Positions 1-12,564 of a stretch of DNA of 64,000 bases are shown here, piece by piece; position 1 is the first letter of the stretch, and every line of letters begins with the position of its first letter. The notes below the pieces were generated by a model. It saw nothing but the letters and a program-made list of their open reading frames with translations. It did not search any database and was not told the DNA's origin. A program made the translations under genes and the position numbers. The stretch comes from Setaria digitata (taxonomy: Eukaryota > Nematoda > Chromadorea > Rhabditida > Setariidae), in the NCBI GenBank assembly GCA_003640385.1, contig RCAB01000342.1, forward strand, positions 1 to 64,000, read 5' to 3'.

Positions 1-840
1 TCGTTCCTAAATAAAAAATTTAAAAAAAATCTTTTGATTTTTACCAGCTTAATGCGCCAAAAAAAAAAAAAAAATGATAAAGAATATTTGAAATCTTATG
101 AGTTTGTTTAAGCTGATTTTTTTTGCCTTTTGTTTTTGTCGGAGTTAAATATAATTCAACCTCATAGCTTGTAAATTTTTTTTCTTTTAATTTTGATCTC
201 GATAAAACATTTCGGAATCATTCATTTATTTGCAATATTTGCCGATTTTGATGAAAACAAATATTTGATACTTTTCGTATGATTTATTGAAATTTCAAAT
301 AATTCATTTGGGCAATTTGAAAAAAAAAAAAAAAAAGAAAAGGAAAAAGATTCCTAAATTTCACTTTATTATTCATTTTTATCGAAAAAGTTTTTTTTTT
401 GTTTTTTTTTTAGTTAATTTTATTCTTCTCTTCCTCTCACTTTTTCTCTTTTCACTGTGCAATTTTATTGCTTTGAAAAGTTGCCATTTGGGAATTGGAA
501 AATGTTGTTATTATTTTCATTCATTTTAGATCACATTCCTTCGTTTGTTTTGTGTGAACTTTTAGTTTTGTGAAATTTCTCTTTAACTATGTTTAAAGGT
601 AAATGTTCTTAACTTGTATTATTAGCGAATTAGAAGTGGCGAGAGAGAGAGAGAGAGAGGGAGAGGGGAAAAGATAGTTTTTTCTTTTTTTTAGTAATTA
701 AATATTTTTTTCCAAAAAAAAAATTCCTAACTATTCATTTTATCCAATATATAATTAATAAACATTAAATAGTTTTGCTGAAATTAATTCCGCAATTAAT
801 CACTCGAATGTAATTTGTAATTATTCATGCTTGCAGGCTT

Positions 841-851
841 ATATATATATG

Positions 852-884
<33 letters not shown>
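841..884. repeat. compound AT/GT microsatellite
   Basis: An AT-rich run with one interruption (841-860) leads into a perfect GT run at 861-884. The minus-strand HTHTHT-type frame across it is only a by-product of the repeat. Confidence 0.9.
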
Positions 885-2759
885 TTCGCCCTCTCCAATT
901 CTTTTCTATTTTTATATTTGCAAAAACTTTATTTATTTTCCCTCTGTTAACATAATTTATCCTTTTTGATGAATGCCCCAACTTATTTAGAGTTCTCTTT
1001 TAGAGTTTAGTTTATATGAGAATGTTTTTCCTTTTTTCTTTTTATTTTTTGATATAATTTCACACCAATATTAGCATTTTAATTTTGTTTATTAATATTT
1101 GTTAAGCTAGCTGAAAATATACCTCATTAACTCGACTTAAAATCTCACATTCAACTATTACTCTTTGCTATTTGCTATTCAAGACAAAATAATTTCTCTT
1201 AGTAATTTAGGATTAAGATTGAATTATTTGGAAACTATTATTCAGTGCAATTTTTTTCCACTTTTCTTTTCACTATTGTTTTTTTTTTTTTTTTTCAAAT
1301 TCTCATCATCATATACATTGTTTACTTGTAAAATATAAAATATTTACTTTTTACTTGTTTGTTTGTTTGTTTTTCTTTGCTTGGTTTCAATAGTTGGCAA
1401 TAATAACTTTTATGTAAATAAAAAGAAAATTTTTTGGATAATTTGAATTATTGTAAATCTCTCATTCAGTAAGCATTTTGTGCCAGGTAATTTCATCATC
1501 ATCATCATTGCTTGTATCGTCACTATTGTCATGATTTTCTATTTAATTAATTAAAGTCGCAAATCAATTATTCAGCAAAAAACTAGCTACATCACAATTG
1601 TCACCATTTCCACTAGTTTTATCAGTATCATTATCACTACCGTCATATTTGTCCTATTAATTCGTTCCACTAGTGGATGCTTTGTATCAAATAGTTTTAC
1701 CACCGGAATGATCACTGACAATGCGTTAATCAGTTGAAAAAATTTAGTTAGCTAAATCTTCATCTATTCATTTGAACAATTAGTTTTACCGTAATCATTA
1801 TCATTATTAGCATTATTGCACTAGCATTTTTCTCATTAATCTGTGCGAAAAAAAAAAAAAAAATGATTTGGTTGATTCAGTTTCATTTGGTATTTTGTAA
1901 TAGATATTCTTATCATTATTTTTCCCTAGTTCATGTAGCGAATAAATGAGAAGTTATCCAGGTTATTTAGTGTTCCTGATAACAAATGCTAATTGGACGA
2001 CCAATAAGGCAGACTATTTTCATTATTTTTTTTCTTATGACCATAATAAACTATTATTATTATTTACTTATTTCAGCGATAAGGAAGAAAATTTTGCAAT
2101 CTTATAAAACATGTTACAAATGTAATAATTGTTCAATTAAATTAACATTTATTCCCAGGAATCTTGATTACTTATCATTATCATTTTCTACTACAATCGT
2201 TATCATCACTGCTGCATTTACAACTATTACAGACAATAAACAAAGTATTATCCATTCGGCTGCTACTTTTCTTTTCTTCATTTTTCTTTTTTTTTTTTCC
2301 AAAGTACTTTAAAAAAAAAAAAAAAGCATTTATTTGTTGTTGTCTTTCTTCATAGTAATAATATTACTACAAGTAGTAGTAGTAGTAATAGTAATAGCAG
2401 TAGCATTTTTTTTTTTTAGCTAGTAGCAAATGAGCTTAGCAAGCTTGTAACATTAGAGGCACGTTTAGAGATTGGTAGTGCCAGTAGGATTTACTGAAAT
2501 TTCACTTATTTATTTATTTTTAGTAGCATTTGCAGAAAAGAAGAAAAAAAAAAAAAAACGAGAAACGGAAAATTAGTATTTAAAATTCTATATTTAGTAT
2601 TATAAAATAATAATTCAGCATTTTTTCCTCTTTTCTTTCTTTTCTTTTTTTTTTTTCTGATGGAATTTGCTCGATTCAATTTTTACAATTATTTATTTGA
2701 TTGCTTTTTCTTTCACTTCTTAGTTTCATACAAATAGTTACTGAGATTTACGAAATTCA

Positions 2760-2790
<31 letters not shown>

Positions 2791-5153
2791 CTCTTCATAG
2801 TCCCATTTTTTTTATGCATTTAAAAAATAGCGAATTAGATTTTTTTTTTTTTTTTTTTAATGGAAAACTTAAATGACCCAATTTTTGGATTTATTATTTG
2901 TTCTTTTTTTTTTCTCAATTTTATATGCACATTTTTTTTCTTAAATTTTCTTTGACCGAAAATATATGATATAAATATATACATGTAATAGTTAGGCTAA
3001 CTCAGCCTATCACTCATTTATTATTATTAATTTTATTATTATCGCCACTGTTCGATTAAATTTCATATTTCCTTTTTTGTTTATTTACAAACTATCTTTT
3101 TTTTTTTTTTTATCTTTCCTTCTCTCTTCCTGGAATACAATTAATTATCAAAGTTTTTGTTTTCCATTTTCAGATAGACTTCTATCCAAATTGGTTTCAT
3201 TTCATTTTGTTACCATTAACAGGAGCTATATTTAAATGGTGCTTTTAAGAAAGAGGAAGGAAAAGAAAAAAAAAAAAAAAAACTCGTTCACTTAGCTTAA
3301 AAAAAAAAAATATTTAACAGGCAAATTTTCAATATAAAATGCATTTTACCTCATAAAATGTAGAAAAAAAAAATCTCGTTTCTCAATTGCATCAATGAAA
3401 TAAATGCATTATGCGTAAAAATTTTTTTATCAGAAAAAAAAGAGAAAAAGCTATCATTTTAACACTTAAAAAAGAAAAAAAAAAAAAATTTCATTTTATT
3501 TTTCGATTTCTCCCACTATTCCAACCTTTTTCTTTTTTTTTTGTCTTTTTTTTTTGCTCTCATTATTACATCATGAATAGATAGATTGATGCATGTTAAT
3601 TTGAGTCTTTTATTTGAAAAGAAAAGGAAAAAAGTTGAAATGTTTCGTATTGGAAACGATTGCATTTTCTATACATGAATTAAAACGTATCTTTTTTTGT
3701 TTTGTTTTGTTTTTTTGGTAAATTAATTGTAAAACACGAAATTAATATTCGAAATTCAGATTAATCATTTAGCATAAATTACATTGTTTGTTATGTATAA
3801 CATAAGCTGTATGATATTCTCAATATTTTTGCAATATTTTTTTTTTTTTTTAAAGAAAAAAAACTATATTTATATTTTCCTTTCCTTCTTTCATTGGGTT
3901 TAAACGATAATGCCAGCGTCAAAATTTATTTTTAGAAATTGAAAACAAGAGAGGAAAAAACTTTTTTTTGTGTCATTTAAATAAACTAAAATATAGTTCT
4001 ATCTGGCAAAAAAAAAAAAAGAAGACAATACGAATGAAACGAAAAAGGCAGTAATTATCATTCTATTCATTCGTATAGAAAATGCATAATTTGTTTTTTT
4101 TTAATTCATTTTCCGTTATTAGATGCTTAAACTTTTTCCTAACAATGCCTCATTTTTCACTACTTGTTGGGGCAAAAAGAAAAAAATATGAAGTTAAATT
4201 AAAAAAGAAAAATTGTTTACGCACTAACGAAAAGTAACTATGCATAGTTTTTCTCTTTTCTTTTTTTTTTTTTTTTTTTTTCCTCAAACTTTTGGAGACA
4301 GCAAGAAAAGGGAAAAAAGTAGGATAAAATTTAAAAAAAAAAAAAAAGAAAAAATGTGAAGCCAAAATTAGCCTAAAAATATAAATTTTATTTATTGTTG
4401 GTATCGTGAAAGAATATATCTCTTTTTTCGACTTACAATTTCCTGAAGTAAAGAAAATAACAAAAAAACGAAATTAAATTTAAAGAAAAAAAAAAAGTAA
4501 AAGTTTTATTTATTTGTTAAAAAGAAGTACTGAAGTCCATTTTTTTTTTTCTTTTATGTTACGGAGAAAAAAAAAAAATATAAAATAAGATTGGAGAAGA
4601 AGTTTTGTTTATTTGTCAAGGATAAGTAGCATAAAGTATTTTGTTTTCTACAAATTTGCTGAGGAGATGCTGAGGAGATAAAGACGAAAAAGAAAAAAAA
4701 CTTTGATTAAAAGAAACGGAAGCATTGTTTTTTTCTTTTTTTTTTGCAGGCTTATTAACGGGTAATAGTCTTTTTTCTTTAAGCACAAACATATTGAGAC
4801 GAAAAAAAAAAAAAAAATAAATGGCGTAGAACTTAAATCAAATTAAAAAGGAATTTTTTTCTGTTTATTTGTTAGTAAGAAGTAGCCATCGTTACTAATA
4901 GTAGCAGTAGCAGTTAGTAGTAATAGCCTATTTGTAAATATAGTAAATGTTGAAAGAATTCTGTTGTAATAGTAATAACTAGTGATTAGTGACTAGTGAC
5001 TAATCTAAGCTTGATGTAGGAATAAGCTAGAAGTGAGGGAAAAGATGAGTAGGAAGAAAAGGAGCCAAGTTTGCTTTAGTATTAGGATAAAGATAAGTGT
5101 AAGGCTCCTTTTCTTTTTCTTTTTTGTTCATTTTTTGCAATAGAAACTTGAGA

Positions 5154-5184
<31 letters not shown>

Positions 5185-5402
5185 CTTCCCTGTTCTTATC
5201 TTCGATAAATAAGAGAAGACAAAAAAAAAAAAGAAAATATTTTAAGAGGCTGGACTATAAACTTGTTTATGTTTAAGCTAGCTTTTAGGAAAAAAGAAAG
5301 AAAGAAAGAAAGGAAAAAAAATATATATTTTATCCATTTCCTACTGCTTACATTAGCTGACTAGCAAAATTTGTATAGCAGACAAGTTCGAGTCTAAGTC
5401 TA

Positions 5403-5435
5403 ACTACTACCACTACTACTACTACTACTACTACT
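5403..5435. repeat. CTA trinucleotide microsatellite
   Basis: About ten ACT/CTA units with one early interruption (ACC). Simple repeat in the non-coding desert. Confidence 0.85.
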
Positions 5436-6330
5436 TACCACTTAGTATAGTATTATGGCTTATTTATTTTATAGCATGCAAGTATATTTATCTCTTTCTC
5501 TCTCTCCCTCTCCCTCTCTTTCTTTTTCTATGTAAGGATGGATATCTGTAAGTTTTGTCTTTTCGTATTGAAATTATTGTCAAAAACAGAAATTAATAAC
5601 TCGATCTTTTTTTTTTTTTTTTTTTTTTTTTTGAAATTTAATCTTTTTTTTTACTTCATATTACTAATTTACATTATTATTGCTATTTTTTTTTTAAACA
5701 AATGCATGTCTGAGTGATTTATCTGTATCTGTGATCGTTCTAGCATTTGAAATCTTGTCATTATTAAAAAGTTTTGATTCTTTTTAAATTCATTTGTCCA
5801 TACTAACTTTATATTCTTTATTACGTTTGTATATATATATATATATGTGCGTCTTTGTCTTATGGCCTGTTCGTTTAGGTATATTTTGATGGTTTAAAAA
5901 ATTGTCAGAATAAAAAAAGAAAAAAAAAGAAGCTAAAAGCTCAATTTCTTTTTTTAAATTTAATTTTCTCACCAGTAGCGTATTTATTTACTGCTCTGTG
6001 TGTTTGTGCATGCATGTTCAGTGTTTTAGGATGTTTGAAACATTATCAACATAAAAATAAAAGTTTAATTTTCCTTTTTCTATTTTTTTTTTTTTTTTTT
6101 TTTCAAATTCAATTTAATATTTCTTCTTCATAGTGCTAGTATGGCTGAGCCCTGTGCATATTAATGCTCCATTGTGAATGATCATTTTGCCATGATTATA
6201 TTGGAAACATTATCGTCAACATTTAAAAAAAAAATTTTTTTTTGTTTTCTGATTTTCAACCATAAATTTCATTTTTTTTTTTTTTTTTTTTTTTTTTTTC
6301 CTGCTACTTTTTTGTTTCTTATTTACCATA

Positions 6331-6475
6331 AATGTATGCGTGTACGTGCGAGTGTGTGGGCGTACTGCAAGTGTGTGGGTGTGTGTTTAGGCTGCACATA
6401 CGAGTGTGTGGATGTACGTGCAAGCGCGTGGGTGTGCGTGCGAGTGTGTGGGTGTGCATGCGTGTGGATGTTTGG
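6331..6475. repeat. GTG-rich ~20-bp minisatellite
   Basis: Imperfect tandem units of about 20 bp, each of the pattern GTACGTGCRAGYGYGTGGGT, repeat across this stretch. Two adjacent units (about 6413-6452) are close copies, and others are diverged or interrupted by a GTTTAGGCTGCACATAC segment. Local G+C and CpG content are far above the surroundings. Open frames on both strands here are low-complexity consequences of the repeat. Confidence 0.75.
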
Positions 6476-6632
6476 GTATTTCTCGGAGTTGAAAAATTTG
6501 TTAGTGTTTTAAAAAGAAAGAAAAAGTTAGTTTCAAAAAATGAAAAAGAAAAATTATGCCCTGGAATTTTTTCTTTTTCTTCATACGACACTTGCTGAGC
6601 TTACTTTTATTATCACTGTGTAGAGAGGTATG

Positions 6633-6634
<2 letters not shown>

Positions 6635-6667
<33 letters not shown>
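6635..6667. repeat. TG dinucleotide microsatellite
   Basis: Uninterrupted TG run of about 16 units about 160 bp after the GTG-rich minisatellite. Confidence 0.9.
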
Positions 6668-6671
<4 letters not shown>

Positions 6672-8613
6672 TAGGAACTTTATGAACAATAAAATGAAAA
6701 GATAATAATTTTTTTTTTCTTTTTTTGAATTCAATTTTCAACTTTGTACTTTCTATTTGAGCTAATTTTCCCTTCCGCTAAACATAATTGTTTTGTATCT
6801 TATTTCATTTCGTATACATTTAATATTATCAAATCTAAAACTTTTCCTTTCTTTTTTTTTTTTTTTCCTTCTTTTCCTGTTCTAAATATGCATCTAACTT
6901 TTAGTTGTTTGTTAAGCTCAGATTTTTTTTTTTTTTTGCTTCATATCATTTCCTATTTTAAAACTGTTTACTTCAAACTATTTGTTAAACATATATATAT
7001 ATATATGTGTGTGTGTTCGTTCGTATAATATTCGTTTTTATTTTAGTTTTGTCCATTTTATTCTTTTATCCTTTAAAAAAAAGTTTCTCCTTGTTTTTTT
7101 TTTTCTCTCATTTTCATCTTCACTTATCATCAGCATCGTCGTTATCATCATTCATTATCATCAATCAATCATCATCATTTAAATCCCATTGCTTTCTTAC
7201 AACTGAAACAATCATTTTGGCTAACTTCAGATCTGTCAGCTTCCTCTTTTTTTTTTTTTTCATTTTTGAAGAGCTTTCAAATAACTATAAACTTTCTCTA
7301 AAAATCATTCTTTTTTTTTGTTTTGCTTCTTATTTCCAACTTATTCCTTTCGTCATCTTAGCAACAAAAAAAATGTTACATTTGAAAAAAAATAAATAAG
7401 GAAGCAGTACTGTTGTTACGATTAGAAATGATTACTAAATACATCAGATAAAATAAAATAAAATTTCATTTTAATGAAATGAATAGATAAAAATTTTTTA
7501 TTTTAACTATGATAGTTAGGAAACAAAAATAGTAAAGTGTTATGTAAATCAGAGATATTAATATTGTTGTTTAGAAATAATTACTGATAATTAAATTAGC
7601 AGTTAGGGAGAGATTTTTCATATTTGGATAGAATTTTATATCGTTGAAATGGTCGAATTTGACTAAAGAATTAAATTTCAGTACGTGGTAATATTTCATT
7701 ATGATACGTAATGTGTGATGCGTAATGTTATTGTATATAATGCTTGTCATAACTAATTTCCTTTTTTGTTTTTGTTTTTTTTTTTTTTTTTTTTTTAACA
7801 AAATTGGTTTATGTGAGCATAACACATAGTGCATAAATATGATATTAGCAAATTAATTTGGGTAACGTTTTGTTCCTATTAATATTATTTTTTAATTAAA
7901 ATTGTTGTCATTTATATAAGCTTAGGAAAATGCAATTTGAATATTTTTAAAGTGGATAGAATAGTTATTTTGGACTGATGAAGTGAATCAAAGTAACACA
8001 GACTAGTTGATTCTTCAGCTTGTAAATCATTTTTTTTTTTTTTTTATACGATTTTGCTACCAAAAAATACCGTTTATTTTTTAAATATGATTTATTCCAG
8101 GCGGTATAATGCAAATGTCTTCTGCAATATTCATTCATTATATCGTTTGAATTGTTGGAAACTAAAAAAAAAAAAAAAAAAAAAAACAAAAAAAAAAAAC
8201 AACAAAAAGAAGAACCGTTGACATATTTTCTAGTCAAATTTCATTTGCAAGCAACATACCCTCATCATCTTACTGAATGCTATATTCTTGAATATTTCCT
8301 TTTAAAGCAGTTGTTAATCAACAAATAATTTGTTGATTTTATTCATTTAAATTTTGATAAAAGGAAAAACTTTCTCTGAAATATTTCGAAAAACTGATAA
8401 CTTGGATTATCATTCTAGAATTACCTTTGAAAGTGATAATTTTTATCACTGGACATATTTTACTATGGTGCTGCTAAAAATATATATTTGATGATATTCC
8501 ATTGGACCGCACAATAGTCATTTGATTATTTCAGTATCACTTTTCTTTTTCCTTCTCCTTTTTTCTCTCCCCTTCTTCCTTTCTTTTCTAATCCCTTATT
8601 ATTAACTTAATAA

Positions 8614-10446
8614 ATGGGATTTGATTTAACACAACTGGGCTACTGTTCGGGCAGTCAAGTACAGCAAACAACTTTTCCATCGTTGCCGCCTGTCCGATAT
8701 GGGGAAAGTATTCAGCAACTTGATAGTGTTCCAATTTCCAGTTCGTTTTTGTTAATTACTCTATTTTTCATTAGTATATAAGAATTTAATCTTGGTCAGC
8801 TTAATTATTACTATTATTACCGTTATTATCGATAGTAGTCATAGATCTGTTGTATAAGACGACAATTTGTTTCTTTTTTTTTCCAAGAAAAAGAGAAAAT
8901 AAGAAAGCTATAAGCAGAATTCTCGGAAAAAAAAAATTTGATAAAGGTGAAATGGAAGAGAGAAAAATTGTGCAAAATGTAGAAATTAAAGTTTGGCAAT
9001 ATTATCACGCTAATATGAATATGAAATTTAAAAATGAAGCAAAACATATTTTGTTAAATGATTGAAATTACACTGAAATGAGATAAAAGCTTTTACTCAG
9101 AAATTTCCATTTATTGTTGCAATAGCAGTTTATTAGCTGGCGCTCAGCGTTCCAGAAAAATAATTATCTTTAATTATTGTAAGTTTAAATTAGTATTAAT
9201 TAATGTTCAGTTTTAAAATAGCATTTTCAGAACGTATACCAAATTGTCAAAAATGCGGTCAACATGGAAGAAAATCGCGACTTAAAGGGCATAAACGCGT
9301 TTGTCCATATCGTGACTGTGATTGTGCAAAGGTATTTCAGTTAATTAATTTCAAAATCCCAAGTTTTGTTGCATTTTTTTTTTTTAAACTAATATTTATT
9401 CTAGGATGTGATGTAACATTTAATGGTATTAGAATATCATTCAGTTAAGCTATTTAAGGATATTTATGATATCATAAAATATTTTTAAAATGTTATGCTA
9501 ACATTTAGCTTTCAAAACATCAAATTATTATTTATTAATTAATTTTCAGTGTCAAGTAGTAAGTGAAAGACAAAAATTGATGGCCGATCAAATAAAAATA
9601 CGACGACGGCAGCGGAAGGATACACTATTGAATATAACACGAGAAAATATCACAGCAACTTTAAATGCTGCCGCAGCTGTAGCTGCTTCTGGTCCGCTAC
9701 CTTATTTCCACAATTTTAATGCACTACTCTGTAAGTGTTTTTCTTTATCAAATTATAATTTTTTTTTTTTTATGCGCATTTTGAACAGCTATAAGGGGAA
9801 TAAGTAAACATTTCATGTGGAAGAATTGCAGTTTTAATGTGTCTTTTCATGCTCTTTTTTATAGCAAACTAAAATGTATCCTAGGCTGAAGTAAAATAAC
9901 ATTCAAATTTTCATTTTATTTTCAATTTCTTTTTTTTTTTTTCTAGTTTAATTTAGAAATGATTAAAGAGAAATTGCAGATAAGCAACTTCAACAAAACA
10001 TGCGACAGCCGGCTGTGTCATTTTTGCCAGGTCAACCACCGCCGCCAGAAAATATTTTGGAAACCGGTTCTTTTAATAGCACTTCCGGTCCGCTAAGCAG
10101 TTATCTGGCCGGTTCAGCGGCAGCAGCAGCAGCAGCAGCAGCAGCAACATCACTGAAACTCGGTCAAACACCGCAGCAGCGGCCATCACCGTCCGCATTA
10201 CCTCATTTACAGTTTCTTTTCCAGCCTCAAGTTACTACACCAACAACCACAACAACCAGTACCGCTGCGGAAAGTGACATCCCTGCGCAGTCCATTACAC
10301 CACCATGCACACAACCTGACGTTAATACAAATACAATCGTTTCAAGCAATCCACCGATAGCTGTTCCGGTACCAATTAATCCAATGGCTGTTACCGGAAT
10401 TACTCCAAATCTTGCCGCACAAAATGCTTTGTCGAGAACACTGCAA

Positions 10447-10508
<62 letters not shown>

Positions 10509-10836
10509 GCAACAGCAACAGCAACAACAACAACAACAACAACAACAGCAACAACAACAGCAGCAACAACAACAACAACAGCAACAGCAACGACAGCAGC
10601 AACAGCAACAACAGACTGATTTAACTCAAGTAGCTGTGAATCAGACGTTAGCAACTAGTCAAATTCCAAATTTTCTTGAAAGCGATCAATTGTTTCAAAC
10701 ACTTTTAAACAGTATGCGGCAGTTGGAATGGAAAATTCCGATGGGAACAGCAGCAACGGTAACCGTTCCGGATAATGGCAACAAAACGGATGCAAATCAT
10801 ATGTCAAGCATATTTGTCGATGTTTGCAGTATGTAA
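8614..10836 (+). CDS. DM-domain (Doublesex/MAB-3 family) transcription factor with polyA and polyQ tracts
   Basis: DM proteins are nuclear zinc-module DNA-binding factors, best known for sexual differentiation. Exons by phase: 8614-8740, 9231-9331, 9550-9730, 9980-10836 (421 aa). An in-frame TAA directly precedes the ATG. The DM domain spans about residues 44-98: C48, C51, H54, H63, C67, C72, C74, C77 give the two interlaced zinc sites, with GHKR at 62-65 and a basic recognition tail (about K85-K99). Downstream are 10 Ala (183-192), a Pro/Thr-rich stretch, and 49 Gln + Arg + 7 Gln (292-348), typical of activation regions. Only one DM domain was found, which argues against a classical MAB-3 layout; the ortholog group is unresolved. 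The last codons overlap a good 5' splice site (GTATGT at 10830), so this end may be only one of two. Confidence 0.9.
10117..10146 (+). repeat. polyalanine-coding GCA/GCG repeat
   Basis: Ten alanine codons (one GCG then nine GCA) inside exon 4 of the DM gene, residues 183-192. Almost pure GCA codons make this a slippage-prone coding microsatellite. Confidence 0.95.
10444..10614 (+). repeat. polyglutamine-coding CAA/CAG repeat
   Basis: 49 consecutive glutamine codons (10444-10590), one CGA arginine (10591-10593), and 7 more glutamines to 10614. CAA dominates with CAG interspersed. Open frames in other phases (poly-Leu, poly-Asn/Ser, poly-Val) are shadows of this tract. Confidence 0.97.
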
Positions 10837-11792
10837 AAGTACAAACGCTAAGGAATATATTTCGGTGATTTATTTCGATGAAAAGATGAGATTTTTTTTA
10901 TTTTCCTCCGTCTTTATCGTATTTCCTTTTACCTCTTATTTTTGTCGAATTTTTTTTTTTTTTTTTTTTTTTTTTGTAGTTTAGGTTGGCTTTCTTACCT
11001 CTTTTTTTCTCAAACTTTAAACCTAAAGCATTGCTAGAAAATCGACCCTCTTCGTTTTGGGTGCCGTTTTTTTCCAACGTACTTTACTTTGTTCAGCATT
11101 GTTTAATATTGAAATTTTTAATTGGTGCAAGATTTTTCATTTAAATAATTCCAATTTTTTTTCTGGTTCGTATTTTTTCGCAATGCAAAAGGTTAATATA
11201 AATTTTTGCTCGTACTTTTTTTGTACCTGTTTACAGGGTCATAATCCCGGTATCTACTATAGACCGGTATTTTCTTGTTTCATAAATTCCATAATACAAA
11301 TTTGTATTAAGTGTTAATTATTAATTGGTAAACCTCGTTGCATGATATGCCTCACAGGACTATAGTTCATCCACTGATTAATCAAATCAAAAAACTAAAA
11401 AAAGAAAAATAAAAATAAAAAACCATTTCGTTTCATTGCATTAACAAATCAAATTAAATCCATACAGATTATTTTTATCTTATCACTACTCTCATCAATA
11501 CTTTTTTTTTCTTATCTACATAGGTTTTTTTCTCTTCACTTTTTTCTTCATATTTTCGGCATTCCCATTCATACAAATTGTTGTACATTTTCACAAGCAG
11601 TTTATGAGCATTTTTTCTTTTTCTTTTTTTAAATTTGAATTCGAACTGAAAATGAATTTTGATTACCTATCTCAACGCTCCATAAACATTATTTTTTTTT
11701 TTTATATATATTAGTGCAGTTGTTGTTGTGTTTTTTTTTTTATTTTTATTTTTACGCTTTGTAAGTAGGCTTGTCTTTCAACTGGGATGTCT

Positions 11793-11796
<4 letters not shown>

Positions 11797-11843
<47 letters not shown>
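11797..11843. repeat. 47-nt T homopolymer
   Basis: Uninterrupted run of T, the longest homopolymer noticed in the window. Its length is likely unreliable in sequencing. Confidence 0.9.
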
Positions 11844-11844
<1 letters not shown>

Positions 11845-12335
11845 TTCTCTCTTTAATTAGCAAAACTGGTTTTTATAGTGTTTGGTTCTTTGTTCATTGG
11901 TGAAAAAGGCGAAATTTTCAGTGGTGGCAATTTGCATTAAAGGATGTGTTTTATAAAGTGAGATGAAAAAAAAAAAAAAAAAAAAGAATTTTATCTTCTT
12001 TTCTTTTTTTTTTTTTTGAGCGAAATTTTCATTCCAACTTCGAAATTGTTAATTAACATAGGAAAATTTGAAAATAGGCATGAATTTCCTAGCGTTATTA
12101 ATGTATTAATCGAAATTAAAGTTTGTTTGTTTGTTTTTTTTTTGGAATGGACAAAAAAAAAAACGGATTGTTCAAAGATTTAAACGAATTTATGGTAGCA
12201 ATTTCATGTTTTAATCTAAAAAAAAGCGTAAATAACTGGAAATCCTTTATTGCATATTTTTCCAATTGCTTGCTTTTTTTTTTTCTTCTTATTTTTTACT
12301 CTTTTTGCTTAAGCTTAGATTGCTTACTCACTTAG

Positions 12336-12388
12336 ATGCCCTAGCTTACCTCAATGAGATTGCCATTGATAAAAGGTTATCCAAGTTA
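12336..12388 (+). other. candidate extra 3' exon of the DM gene
   Basis: A 53-nt segment bounded by a CACTTAG acceptor and a strong GTAAGT donor. Only one reading frame is open; it needs one nucleotide from the previous exon and encodes ALAYLNEIAIDKRLSKL. That phase matches the DM exon 4 donor A|GTATGT at 10829/10830, giving AAT (Asn) at the junction. G+C is about 40 %, above its surroundings. Whether it is spliced to the DM gene is inference. Confidence 0.3.
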
Positions 12389-12533
12389 GTAAGTAATAAT
12401 TATTTAATGCTTTCTCTTTCTTTTTTTTCAATCCTTCCTTCATTCATTTTGTGATGTAATACTGCTTATTTTTTAATCTATTAACTTTTTTTTCAAATAG
12501 TATTATCATTATTACTCATTTATCTTTTTTGTC

Positions 12534-12564
<31 letters not shown>

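Larger units (their letters stand above)
1..8613. other. gene-poor desert upstream of the DM gene
   Basis: No convincing exon was recognised on either strand. Open frames here are low-complexity (runs of F, K, S, I) and are explained by long T or A homopolymers. The stretch holds a GA tract (about 637-665), AT/GT repeats (841-884), TAG/TAA trinucleotide tracts near 2370-2400 and 4895-4925, a CTA tract (5403-5435) and a GTG-rich minisatellite (6331-6475). Distal regulatory sequence for the DM gene could lie here, but nothing in the sequence shows it. Confidence 0.6.

Noticed and set aside
287..529. 80-codon + frame rich in Lys and Phe
   Set aside because: Built on A and T homopolymers; no start context, splice partner or domain. 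The same applies to most frames in 1-8600.
10342..10654. Poly-Leu, poly-Val/Ala and poly-Asn/Ser open frames on both strands
   Set aside because: They are frame and strand shadows of the CAA/CAG polyglutamine tract in the DM gene.
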